DNA of 35,428 bases, taken from positions 1 to 35,428 of the forward strand of contig NZ_JAHRED010000017.1 in NCBI RefSeq assembly GCF_019084045.1, given 5' to 3'. Under the pieces are notes generated by a model. The model saw only the letters and a list, made by a program, of their open reading frames with translations. It had not been told where the DNA came from and made no database searches. Below are positions 13,844 through 21,462 of the stretch, piece after piece (the stretch's first letter is position 1; each line of letters begins with the position of its first letter). The translations under genes and the position numbers were made by a program. The stretch is from Paeniglutamicibacter quisquiliarum (GTDB lineage Bacteria > Actinomycetota > Actinomycetes > Actinomycetales > Micrococcaceae).

Positions 13844-15399
13844 GCCTGGGTGCCGTCCACTCGTGCCGGCGCCATGGTCCCGGCGGCCCAGACCGCGCGC
13901 AGCGGGGCGGCCGACTTGTTGATGGTTTCCAGCGCCTCGGCGTCCAGGTCGGAGTCGGCGACGATGCCGCCGCCGGCCTGCACGTAGGCACGGTTGCCCT
14001 TGATCAGCGCGGAGCGGATGGCGATGGCCATGTCCATGTCCCCGGTGAAGTCCAGGTAGCCCACCACGCCGCCGTAGATGCCGCGGCGGTACGGTTCGTA
14101 TTCGTCGAGCAGTTGCAGGGCGCGCGGCTTCGGCGCCCCGGAGAGCGTGCCGGCCGGGAAGGTCGCGGCCAGCACGTCGTAGCCGTCGTGGCCGGGTGCC
14201 AGCTTGCCGACCACGTTGGAGACCAGGTGCATGATGTGGCTGAAGCGCTCGACCTCCATGAACTGGGTGACCTCCACGGAGCCCGGGACGCAGACCTTGG
14301 AGAGGTCGTTGCGCGAGAGGTCGACCAGCATCAGGTGCTCGGCCCGCTCCTTCTCGTCGGCCAGCAGGTTCTTCTCGTGCTGCACGTCGTCCTCGTAGGT
14401 GGCGCCGCGCGGGCGGGAGCCGGCGATCGGGTGGGTGACCACGTGGTCGTCGTTCACGGTGACCAGCGCCTCGGGCGAGGAACCGACGATCGAGTACGCC
14501 TTGCCGTGGGCGTCCTGCAGGGTGAAGAGGTACATGTACGGGCTGGGGTTGGTGCCGCGCAGGATGCGGTACACGTCCAGCGGGTCGGCGTGGGTCTCGA
14601 GCTCGAAGCGGCGCGAGATGACGACCTGGAAGATCTCTCCGTCGACGATGGCCTCCTTGCCGCGCAGCACCGCCCGGCGGTAGGAGTCCTCGTCCCAGGA
14701 GTGGGTCACGGCGTTCATGAGTTCGTCGGCCGGGACGTCGGTGCCGGAGAGCACCGAGACCGGGTTGTCCGCCGCCTCGCCGAGCGCCGCGAGCATTTCG
14801 CCCAGGCGCTCCACGGCGTGGTCGTAGGCCCCGTCGACGCCCTCGGAGGTGCCGTTGAAGTTGATGGCGTTGGCGATCAGCGTCAGGGTGCCGTCGGTGT
14901 TGTCGTGCACCGCCATGTCGCCGACCAGGTTCATGGCCAGTTCGGGCAGGTGCAGGTCGTCGGCCGGCGGGTTGGGCAGCTTCTCCCAGTGGCGCACTGC
15001 CTCCCAGCCGATGAAGCCGACCATGCCGCTGGTCAGCGGCGGCAGCCCGTGCAGGGGTTCGGTGCGCAGGGCGCGGACGGTGTCGCGCAGCACCTCGACC
15101 GGGTTGCCCTCAGTCGGCATGCCCGCCGGAGGGGTGCCCTGCCAGTGCGCCTTGCCGTCCAGGGTGGTCAGCGTCGCCGGGGAGTTCACGCCGATGAAGG
15201 AGTAGCGGGACCACACTCCCCCGGCCGCCGCCGATTCCATCAGGAAGGTGCCGGGGCGCCCGCCGGCCAGCCGGCGGTAGATGGAGATGGGCGTCAGCGC
15301 ATCGGCCAGCACCCTCATGGTCACGGGAATGACGCGGCGGTCCGCGGCGAGCGCGCGGAATTGCTCGCGGGTGGGTGTCAGGGCGCCGAGAGCTTGCAT
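13840..15399 (-). CDS. trpE: Anthranilate synthase component I
   Basis: TrpE makes anthranilate from chorismate, using ammonia from a TrpG partner (not in the window). The 519-residue protein has an N-terminal regulatory part with FLMESA, corresponding to the LLES tryptophan-binding motif, and a C-terminal chorismate-binding domain with SSPEALV, RAEHLMLVDLSRNDL and GTLSGAPKPRALQL. Feedback inhibition by tryptophan is therefore likely. The start at 15399 (MQALGALTPTREQF) has AAGGA 12 bases upstream; an in-frame extension to 15498 runs into hisI and is rejected. It follows hisI by 47 bases. I found no Trp-rich leader peptide in that gap, so no attenuator of the classical type. Confidence 0.94.
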   Translation of the reverse strand: MQALGALTPTREQFRALAADRRVIPVTMRVLADALTPISIYRRLAGGRPGTFLMESAAAGGVWSRYSFIGVNSPATLTTLDGKAHWQGTPPAGMPTEGNPVEVLRDTVRALRTEPLHGLPPLTSGMVGFIGWEAVRHWEKLPNPPADDLHLPELAMNLVGDMAVHDNTDGTLTLIANAINFNGTSEGVDGAYDHAVERLGEMLAALGEAADNPVSVLSGTDVPADELMNAVTHSWDEDSYRRAVLRGKEAIVDGEIFQVVISRRFELETHADPLDVYRILRGTNPSPYMYLFTLQDAHGKAYSIVGSSPEALVTVNDDHVVTHPIAGSRPRGATYEDDVQHEKNLLADEKERAEHLMLVDLSRNDLSKVCVPGSVEVTQFMEVERFSHIMHLVSNVVGKLAPGHDGYDVLAATFPAGTLSGAPKPRALQLLDEYEPYRRGIYGGVVGYLDFTGDMDMAIAIRSALIKGNRAYVQAGGGIVADSDLDAEALETINKSAAPLRAVWAAGTMAPARVDGTQA

Positions 15400-15446
15400 G
15401 AGCGAAGAATGGTCCTTGCGTGTACGGAGTCGAGCGGGGGGAAAGA

Positions 15447-15848
15447 TCAGGAAACGCGGCGGCCCACGACGGCGGGCAGTTCGCGGCCGTCGAAGCACGT
15501 GTGGGTCCCGGTGTGGCAGGCCGCGCCGATCTGGTCGACGACCACCAGCAGGGCGTCGCCGTCGCAGTCGAGGGACACGGAGCGGACCAGCTGGGAGTGC
15601 CCGGAGGTGTCGCCCTTGCGCCAGTATTCCTTGCGGGAGCGGGACCAGTAGGTCACCCGCCCGGTGGTCAGGGTGCGGCGCAGCGCTTCCTCATCCATCC
15701 ATCCGAGCATCAGCACCTCGCCGCTGCCATGCTGCTGGACAATGGCCGCGACCAGTCCGGCCTCGTCCTTCTTCAGGGCGGCGGAAATCTGGGCGGACAA
15801 TTTCCCGTCAACGGAGGCGGGGGCGGCGAAGGCTGGGTTCTGCGACAT
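15447..15848 (-). CDS. hisI: Phosphoribosyl-AMP cyclohydrolase
   Basis: HisI opens the adenine ring of phosphoribosyl-AMP in histidine synthesis. The 133-residue protein is the stand-alone form without a fused HisE domain (hisE lies apart at 24693). [20 protein letters not shown] and the metal-site residues in [10 protein letters not shown] and [10 protein letters not shown] are typical. The ATG at 15848 is preceded by a TAGACT -10-like box with 7 bases between, suggesting a leaderless start; upstream in-frame sequence to 15926 is then untranscribed. It is the first gene of the trp operon, a location often seen in actinobacteria. Confidence 0.94.
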   Translation of the reverse strand: MSQNPAFAAPASVDGKLSAQISAALKKDEAGLVAAIVQQHGSGEVLMLGWMDEEALRRTLTTGRVTYWSRSRKEYWRKGDTSGHSQLVRSVSLDCDGDALLVVVDQIGAACHTGTHTCFDGRELPAVVGRRVS

Positions 15849-15855
15849 CCATACC

Positions 15856-15861
15856 AGTCTA
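15856..15861 (-). promoter_or_regulatory. -10 box of the hisI-trp operon
   Basis: TAGACT on the minus strand, 7 bases before the hisI ATG; a leaderless transcript would begin at the start codon. The -35 is unclear. Confidence 0.4.
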
Positions 15862-15978
15862 GTGCCACGGGCGGCGAAACCGGTCCCAAAACACCTGCGG
15901 GTGGTCCCGGGTGCCGATTTGGTCACACACGCCGTGACAAGGCCGCGCCATTGGGGCCAAATGGCCGCCGGAACGTGT

Positions 15979-15984
15979 TAGTTT
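15979..15984 (+). promoter_or_regulatory. -10 box of the TIGR03085 gene
   Basis: TAGTTT lies 7 bases before the ATG at 15992 and no Shine-Dalgarno site is visible, again fitting a leaderless start. It diverges from the hisI promoter about 120 bases away. Confidence 0.35.
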
Positions 15985-15991
15985 CGAAGTG

Positions 15992-16624
15992 ATGCATTTC
16001 GTCCCAGCCTCGCGTGAAGTATTGGCCGAAGTCCTGCTGGCTGCAGGGCCGACGGCCCCCACATTGTGCGCCGGATGGCAGACCCGCCACCTGGCCGCGC
16101 ACCTGGTCCTGCGAGAGCAGTCGCTGCTGGCCGCCGGTCTGGTCCTCAAGCCGCTGGAGCACCGCATGGAAGTCGAACTTGACCGGCGCGCCGAGCTGGC
16201 CAGGGAACGCGATGCCTATGCGGGCCTCGTCAAGGAGTTCCTGCGCGGCGCCCCCAGGTTTTCCCCGCTGGCCAACCCGCGCGTTGACCATTCGGCGAAC
16301 CTCTCCGAGTTCTTCATCCACACCGAGGACGTGCGCCGCGCCTCCGACCGCTGGGTCCCCCGCGCGCTCGACGCCAAGTACGAGGATCTCCTGTGGGAGG
16401 ACCTGATTCGCCGGGCCGGGCACTACTATCGCGGCGTTGACGTCGGCATCATCCTGGTGCGCCCCGACGGGCGACGCCACGTAGCCCGCAAGGCCAGCGC
16501 CTCGGTTGCCATCACCGGACACCCGGGCGAACTCCTGCTGCATGCCTCCGGGCGGCGCGAGGAGGCCCTGGTGACGTTCGAGGGCGCCGAAGAGGCCATC
16601 GCGCTGCTCTCGGTCTCGCTCTAG
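15992..16624 (+). CDS. TIGR03085-family putative metal-binding protein
   Basis: This 210-residue protein of an actinobacterial family (TIGR03085) is related to the DinB / mycothiol-dependent maleylpyruvate isomerase N-terminal four-helix fold. The typical opening is LCAGWQTRHLAAHLVLRE (25-42) with His33 and His37; SEFFIHTEDVRRA (105-117) carries His110. These histidines would form the metal site. Members often lie beside hisI, as here. The biochemical role is unknown; a thiol (mycothiol) dependent reaction is a guess from the fold. GTG at 15989 is an alternative start, but the -10 box spacing favours the ATG at 15992. Confidence 0.75.
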   Translation: MHFVPASREVLAEVLLAAGPTAPTLCAGWQTRHLAAHLVLREQSLLAAGLVLKPLEHRMEVELDRRAELARERDAYAGLVKEFLRGAPRFSPLANPRVDHSANLSEFFIHTEDVRRASDRWVPRALDAKYEDLLWEDLIRRAGHYYRGVDVGIILVRPDGRRHVARKASASVAITGHPGELLLHASGRREEALVTFEGAEEAIALLSVSL

Positions 16625-16686
16625 CCCTTCCCCGGCGACCCTGCCCGGGACACGCTGCCCAAAACTGCCGTGCGCGGCGTTCGGCC

Positions 16687-17094
16687 CTAGTTGACGGCGG
16701 GCAGGCCGATGTCATGTTCCAGGCGGGAGGAGGCCACGTCCTCCTTGTTCTCCTCGGCCCAATCCTTCAGTTCGAAGACGATGCGCAGAAGCGAGTGGCC
16801 GCGCGCAGTGAGCTCGTAGTCCGTCCGGACGGGAACCTGCGCGGTGAGCTCCCGGGAAACCAGTCCGTCGCGTTCCAGCGAGCGCAGCGTTGAGGTGAGC
16901 ATCTTCTGGCTGACCCCCGGAATCTTCCTGCGAAGGTCGCTGTGCCGCTGCCGCCCCTCCGCCAGGGCGAGCATGACGAGCGTGACCCATTTGCCGCTGA
17001 TGGCCTCAAGCAATTGGCGTGCCGGACAGTCGCCCAAGGAGGCGTTGTAGTGCTCCCGAGCAGCCCGGCGCTGCTGGTCGGCCGTGTGGGACAT
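16687..17094 (-). CDS. HxlR-family transcriptional regulator, single cysteine
   Basis: This is a 135-residue winged-helix repressor or activator of the HxlR family. CPARQLLEAISGKWVTLVML (23-42) is the family's opening helix pair, followed by the recognition region PGVSQKMLTSTLRSLERDGL and the wing VPVRTDYELTARG. Cys23 is the only cysteine; in Bacillus HxlR-type sensors (YodB, CatR, HypR) an N-terminal cysteine senses quinones or disulfide stress. The start at 17094 was chosen because the family begins near here; an in-frame extension to 17271 would run through the intergenic promoter region and palindrome. It diverges from the azoreductase gene, mirroring YodB control of azoR1 in Bacillus subtilis. 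Redox sensing is inference. Confidence 0.85.
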   Translation of the reverse strand: MSHTADQQRRAAREHYNASLGDCPARQLLEAISGKWVTLVMLALAEGRQRHSDLRRKIPGVSQKMLTSTLRSLERDGLVSRELTAQVPVRTDYELTARGHSLLRIVFELKDWAEENKEDVASSRLEHDIGLPAVN

Positions 17095-17264
17095 GTGCTC
17101 AACACTCTTCCTGTCCGGTTCCCTGGTGCACGCCGCCATGCCCGGGGGTTGTTCCCAATAGAAATATGCCACATCTTCCCCGCGCCGCGAACCATGGGCC
17201 GCGCCCGCCGCCGGTTGCCCCGCGAATGGGAGGGCACCACGGGAAGGCACCCCGACGTGCCGTG

Positions 17265-17280
17265 GGCACAAAATTGTGCC
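17265..17280. promoter_or_regulatory. Palindromic operator candidate (HxlR)
   Basis: GGCACAA-AA-TTGTGCC is a perfect 7-2-7 inverted repeat in the 269-base divergent region, 84 bases before the azoreductase start and 170 from the HxlR start. Its symmetry suits a dimeric winged-helix protein. Confidence 0.5.
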
Positions 17281-17314
17281 GTCTTACGCGGGGCCGGGCC
17301 CTGCGTCAAGATTA

Positions 17315-17343
17315 GTTCGGGAGGCGCCCGAGGCCTCCCGAAC
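17315..17343 (+). other. 11-base-stem hairpin in the azoreductase leader
   Basis: GTTCGGGAGGC (17315-17325) and GCCTCCCGAAC (17333-17343) pair perfectly around a 7-base loop, ending 8 bases before the AAAGGAAG ribosome site. It could be a second operator or an mRNA-stabilising 5' hairpin. Confidence 0.5.
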
Positions 17344-17363
17344 CAATCCCTGAAAGGAAGCCC

Positions 17364-18041
17364 ATGCCCACCCTCCTCCACGTCAATGCCTCCCCCCGCC
17401 ATGCCAACAGCGAGTCCCTGGGGCTGGCGAGGCATTTCATCGATTCAGTGCAGGCTGCCGCCCCGGCGGCCCTAGACCTGGTGACCCTCGACCTGTTCGA
17501 CACCGGGGCGCTGCCCGATTTTGGCCGCACCGCGGCGGATGCCAAAATGGCCGTCTTCTCCGGCGGGGAACAAACGCCGGAGCAGGTTGCCGCGTGGAAC
17601 GCGGCCCGCGCCGTGTTCGACCAGTTCGCCGCCGCCGATGCCTACGTCTTCAACGTCCCCATGTGGAATGCCGGCGTCCCCTACGTCCTGAAGCAGTGGA
17701 TCGACATCATTACCCAGCCCGGTTGGAGCTTCGGATTCGATCCGGAAAAGGGCTACCGCGGCCTGATGGAGGGCAAGCATGCCCTCGCCATCCACACCAG
17801 CGGCGTTTACGCCCCCGGCTTGCCTGCCGCCTTCGGTTCCGACTTCAGCAGCACCTTCTTTGCCGACTGGCTGGACTTCATCGGCGTCCGGGACGCTGCC
17901 CACGTGCGCTTCGCCCCCACCGTCCTGAACGCCGATGTCGACGGCTCCCGCCGGCTCGCCGAGGCCGAGCTGTCCGCCGAAGCCATCGGGTTTGCCGGCA
18001 AGCTGTTTGCCACCGGCGCCAAAGAGCTCGTCAGCAGCTGA
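17364..18041 (+). CDS. azoR: FMN-dependent NADH-azoreductase (AzoR-like)
   Basis: This flavodoxin-fold FMN enzyme reduces azo bonds and quinones by two electrons from NAD(P)H. Of 225 residues, the N-terminal LLHVNASPRHANSESLGLA (4-22) is the FMN phosphate loop, and NVPMWNAGVPYVLKQWID (about 96-113) is the AzoR motif contacting the flavin ring. A ribosome site AAAGGAAG lies 4 bases before the ATG. Together with the divergent HxlR gene it looks like a quinone or electrophile detoxification module. The 3' end overlaps the convergent amidase gene by 11 bases, with no terminator seen between them. The exact substrate cannot be told from sequence. Confidence 0.88.
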   Translation: MPTLLHVNASPRHANSESLGLARHFIDSVQAAAPAALDLVTLDLFDTGALPDFGRTAADAKMAVFSGGEQTPEQVAAWNAARAVFDQFAAADAYVFNVPMWNAGVPYVLKQWIDIITQPGWSFGFDPEKGYRGLMEGKHALAIHTSGVYAPGLPAAFGSDFSSTFFADWLDFIGVRDAAHVRFAPTVLNADVDGSRRLAEAELSAEAIGFAGKLFATGAKELVSS

Positions 18042-20070
18042 GTCCGGCCCCGGGCGGCGGCCAGATTTCCGTGAAGCCACCCGCCGCGCGCCCGCCCGGG
18101 GCCACCACGTGGATCACGGCCAGCACGGCGCCTGCCGGGTTGGACCCGGTGGCCGCCGGTTCCACCGCAGCGGGCAGGACCGCCGTGGCCCTCCACATAT
18201 TCCCCTCCCGCAGCACTGCCGTTGGTTCCCCGTTGACGGTCAGCCGCAACTCGGCATCCTCCGGCGCCTGGATTTCTCCCTCGAGCAGCAGCCTGCGGGC
18301 GCCCTCGTGCTGGGACTGCGGATCGAATCGCGCGTCGATCCCGATCCGCGGCCCCGCTGCGCCGTCGGCGGCCTCCGCGCGGCACCCCGTCCAGTTGCCG
18401 TCACCGGGCAGCCCGGGGGCGAGTGCCGGGGCCCGGCGCAGCGTGCCGGCATCCTCGAAGGCCCAGCCCCAGCCCAGGATCGCGTTGTCGGCGTAGGCGG
18501 GGCCGGCAAAGGTCAACCCCACCGGCATGCCGGTGTCTTCCATCAAGCCCATGGCCACGGTGACCGACGGGATGCCGAAGTGGCGCATGGCGTAGTTGCC
18601 GTGGGAGAAGAAGACCCCGTTTTCCCAGGCCCGGTCCGCCGAGGCCGGGTCGGTGTCGGCATCCGCGGCACCGACGTCGGCATTGGCCGGGAAAACGACC
18701 CCGTCGAGGTCGTGCCGGGCCAGCCAGTCCTCGAAGAGTTCCTTGCGCAGGGTTTCCAGGGCAGTGAGCCCGGCTGCAAACCCCGGCAGCGTTGCCGGGT
18801 CGGGCAGGCCGTCGCCCGCCATCGCCACCACGTCGCGGTAGCGGTTCTCGTAGTCCTCGACCTCTTCGTAGCGGTCAGGCAGCGATCCGGCCGGGGCCGG
18901 GAAGATCCGCAGATGGTCCACCGCGGCCAGCCGGTTCAGTGCGGGGTCGTTGTTTGCGCGCAGGAACGTGTCCCAGCCGTGGGCAAGGATCTCGTTGAAT
19001 TCCAGCGTCATCCAGCCCTCCGGCAGGACGCCCAGGGCGCCGAGCTGCTCGCCTCCGGGGATGTTGCCCTCGTATTTTTCAATGACCGGGAAGTCGACCT
19101 CGACGACCGTGGCCCCGAGGTCCTCGAGCCGCCTGCGGGCAGCGTCCCAGAGTCCCAGCACGCTGGGACGCACGCGGATGGGGAACTTGGGGTCCTGGCC
19201 CAGGTACATGCGCGGCACGCCCAGGCGCTTGCCCTTCAACGCCTCGGCGTCGGCCAACGCCGTGTAGCTTTCGGGGCGGACGGCCGAGGCCGCAGGCAGC
19301 TTGACGGCCGCTTGGTCGCGCCAGAAATCCCCGGTGGTCTCGGGATCGTCGGCGACGACCACGTCCAGCACGCGGAACATGTCATCCATGGTCCGGGTGT
19401 GCGGGACCACGACGTCGCGCGTGGGGAAGAGCGGCCAGTTGCCGCGGATCGAGATGACCCCGCGCGAGGGGGTGTAGGCGCACAGGGAGTTGTTGGAGGC
19501 CGGGCTGCGGCCCGAGGACACGGTCTCCTCCCCCATGCCGAAGACGCCCAGGCTCGCCGTGGTGGCAACCCCCGATCCGTTGGAGGACCCGGAGGCGAAG
19601 GCGGCCGCCAGGTAGTTGGCGTTGTAGGGGCTTTCGGCGCGGCCGTAGAGACCGCGCTGCATGCCCCCGTCGGCCATGGGCGGCATGTTGGTCTTGCCCA
19701 CCAGCATTCCCCCTGCCTCACGGATGCGGGCAACGGTGAAGGCGTCGTGCGTGGCCACCAGGTCCTTGAAGGCCGGCGAGCCGGCGGCGACGGTGAGCCC
19801 GGCGACCATGTAGCTGTCCTTGACGGTGAAGGGCACGCCCTCCAGGGAGCCGGCCAACCCCGCGCGGCGGCGGGCGTCGGAGGCGGCGGCCTCGGCAAAG
19901 GCGCCCGGGTTCAGCACGGGCACGGCGTTCAGCCGGACCGAGGACCGGTCAAAGCGCCCGATGCGTGCCAGGTGTGCGGCAAGGAGCTCGACGGCCGTCA
20001 CTTCGCCGGATTCAAGGGCACGAAGGGTTTGTTCGATGGAAGCGTCGTGGATGGTGAACGGTCGGGTCAT
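18031..20070 (-). CDS. Amidase-signature-family hydrolase with C-terminal extension
   Basis: This 679-residue enzyme of the amidase signature family hydrolyses a C-N amide bond by a Ser-cisSer-Lys triad. Lys84 (PFTVKDS), Ser163 (GSSNGSG) and Ser186 (TVSSGRSP) align with the triad, though the nucleophile loop reads VSSGR where GGSIR is usual. The amidase domain ends near 545; about 130 further residues (beta-rich by appearance, PRIGIDARFDPQ onward) are not part of the usual 450-550-residue enzymes. It follows the agmatine deiminase gene by 108 bases on the same strand, so its substrate may be the deiminase product N-carbamoylputrescine or a related amide. That link is inference; normally a nitrilase-family AguB does this step. 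AGAAAG is the only weak ribosome site before the ATG. Confidence 0.85.
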   Translation of the reverse strand: MTRPFTIHDASIEQTLRALESGEVTAVELLAAHLARIGRFDRSSVRLNAVPVLNPGAFAEAAASDARRRAGLAGSLEGVPFTVKDSYMVAGLTVAAGSPAFKDLVATHDAFTVARIREAGGMLVGKTNMPPMADGGMQRGLYGRAESPYNANYLAAAFASGSSNGSGVATTASLGVFGMGEETVSSGRSPASNNSLCAYTPSRGVISIRGNWPLFPTRDVVVPHTRTMDDMFRVLDVVVADDPETTGDFWRDQAAVKLPAASAVRPESYTALADAEALKGKRLGVPRMYLGQDPKFPIRVRPSVLGLWDAARRRLEDLGATVVEVDFPVIEKYEGNIPGGEQLGALGVLPEGWMTLEFNEILAHGWDTFLRANNDPALNRLAAVDHLRIFPAPAGSLPDRYEEVEDYENRYRDVVAMAGDGLPDPATLPGFAAGLTALETLRKELFEDWLARHDLDGVVFPANADVGAADADTDPASADRAWENGVFFSHGNYAMRHFGIPSVTVAMGLMEDTGMPVGLTFAGPAYADNAILGWGWAFEDAGTLRRAPALAPGLPGDGNWTGCRAEAADGAAGPRIGIDARFDPQSQHEGARRLLLEGEIQAPEDAELRLTVNGEPTAVLREGNMWRATAVLPAAVEPAATGSNPAGAVLAVIHVVAPGGRAAGGFTEIWPPPGAGLSC

Positions 20071-20178
20071 GGGAAACGTGTTCTTTCTGGGAAGTGCCCC
20101 GCGTCCACGCGGCGCACGGGGGAACCGAGGTGCTGCACGCGTGGGCAGCGGTGCCGGGCGAAGGCTCCTGGCCGGGGG

Positions 20179-21261
20179 TCAGGGCCGTGCCTGCGCCGAG
20201 GCGGGGACCCCGGAATGGAACGGGTGCGTGGCCGCCGCCCCCGCGGCCATCGGTTCCTGCTGGGTGATGCAGTGGATGCCGCCGCCGCGGGCGAAGAGCT
20301 CGCGGGCATCCACGCCCACGACCGTGCGCCCCGGGTAGGCATCGGCCAGGATGGCCAGGGCCAACTCGTCGTTCGGGTCATCGAAGGTGCACGCGACCAC
20401 GCCGTCGTTGACGACCAGGTGGTTGATGTAGCTGTAGTCCACGAAACCCTCGGCATCGCGCAAGACGGTGGGGGCCGGGACCTCGATGACATTGAAGTGG
20501 CGTCCCCTCGCGTCGGTGGCGCCGTGGAAGGTGGCGGCCAGGTCCCGGCAGATCGCGTGGTCGGGGTGCGCGGGGTTCTGCTGGGAGTGGATGAGCACGG
20601 TGCCCGGGGAGGGGATGGTGGCGACGATGTCAACGTGCCCGCGGGTCCCGAACTCCTCGCCGTCGCGGGCCAGCCCGCGCGGCAGCCAGTGCACCTTGGT
20701 GGCGCCCAGGATTCGGGCGAACTCCGCTTCCACCTCCTTCTTGGTGGCCCCCGGGTTGCGTCCCGGGTCCAGCTGCACGGATTCGGTGGCCAGCACCGTG
20801 CCCTGACCGTCTACATGGATGCCGCCGCCCTCGTTGACCAGCGTCGAGGCGATGCGCGGCACGCCGGCCCACTCGGCGACCCTGGCACCGATCTTTTCGT
20901 CCTTGTCCCAGGCGGCCCAATCCTGCGCGCCCCAGCCGTTGAACACCCAGTCGACCGCGGCCACGTCGCCGGCCTCGTTGGTGACGAAGGTGGGTCCGAT
21001 GTCGCGCATCCAGGCGTCGTTGAGTTCCGCGGTGCGGATCTCGATGTGCTCCTCCAGGTAGCGTGCGGCGATCTCCACGTCGGCCGGGTCCACCACCATG
21101 GTGACCGGGGCGAACCCTGCCACCGCGTGGGCGACGTTGGCCCAGGTCGAGCGCGCCGCGTGGGCCTCGGCATCGGTGTCCCCGAGCGTGTAGCCCTCGT
21201 GGGGAAAGGCCATCCAGACGCGTTTCTGGGCCGAGGTCTCGGCGGGCATGGTCCAGTTCAT
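20179..21261 (-). CDS. aguA: Agmatine deiminase
   Basis: This enzyme of the guanidino-group-modifying superfamily (PPAD type) hydrolyses agmatine to N-carbamoylputrescine and ammonia. The 360-residue protein has AWMRDIGPTFV (83-93, Asp87), GTRGHVDIVA (His209) and GGGIHCITQQEP with the catalytic Cys331, the complete active-site set. The start at 21261 (MNWTMPAETSAQ) has AGGAG 7 bases upstream; an in-frame extension to 21342 crosses the promoter and is rejected. The gene diverges from a TetR regulator with an operator over its probable transcription start. No AguB nitrilase is nearby; an amidase-signature gene follows instead. Agmatine is the family's main substrate, but a related guanidine cannot be excluded. 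Confidence 0.9.
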   Translation of the reverse strand: MNWTMPAETSAQKRVWMAFPHEGYTLGDTDAEAHAARSTWANVAHAVAGFAPVTMVVDPADVEIAARYLEEHIEIRTAELNDAWMRDIGPTFVTNEAGDVAAVDWVFNGWGAQDWAAWDKDEKIGARVAEWAGVPRIASTLVNEGGGIHVDGQGTVLATESVQLDPGRNPGATKKEVEAEFARILGATKVHWLPRGLARDGEEFGTRGHVDIVATIPSPGTVLIHSQQNPAHPDHAICRDLAATFHGATDARGRHFNVIEVPAPTVLRDAEGFVDYSYINHLVVNDGVVACTFDDPNDELALAILADAYPGRTVVGVDARELFARGGGIHCITQQEPMAAGAAATHPFHSGVPASAQARP

Positions 21262-21344
21262 GGTGGTTCTCCTGCGCGTGCTTGGTGCGTGAACGGTGCT
21301 GCTTTGGGTGCCGAAGGGGAATCGGACCGAGACCACCGCCACGA

Positions 21345-21365
21345 TAAACGAATGTGGTTCGTTTA
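21345..21365. promoter_or_regulatory. TetR operator 1, over the aguA transcription start
   Basis: TAAACGAA-TGTGG-TTCGTTTA is a perfect inverted repeat with 8-base arms and a 5-base spacer. It begins directly downstream of the aguA -10 box, so bound repressor would block initiation. Confidence 0.75.
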
Positions 21366-21394
21366 ATTATGGCGTCCAGGGACCCCCTCCGCAA
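21366..21394 (-). promoter_or_regulatory. Promoter of aguA
   Basis: On the minus strand: TTGCGG (21389-21394), a 17-base spacer, CATAAT (21366-21371). The start of transcription would fall inside operator 1, leaving a leader of about 100 bases. Confidence 0.55.
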
Positions 21395-21401
21395 GGGGTA
21401 A

Positions 21402-21423
21402 AACGAACTTGATTCGTTAGAAT
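21402..21423 (+). promoter_or_regulatory. TetR operator 2 and -10 box of tetR
   Basis: AACGAA-CTTGA-TTCGTT (21402-21418) has the same half-sites and 5-base spacing as operator 1; the centres are 55 bases apart. TAGAAT (21418-21423) abuts it and is the likely -10 of the regulator gene, so the regulator probably represses itself. Confidence 0.65.
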
Positions 21424-21462
21424 GGTGCTGCCGGCTTTCCCGCGACCCAGGAGGAACGTTGT

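Noticed and set aside
15400-15446. Trp attenuator leader peptide between hisI and trpE
   Set aside because: The 47-base gap has no short frame with Trp codons and no alternative hairpins.
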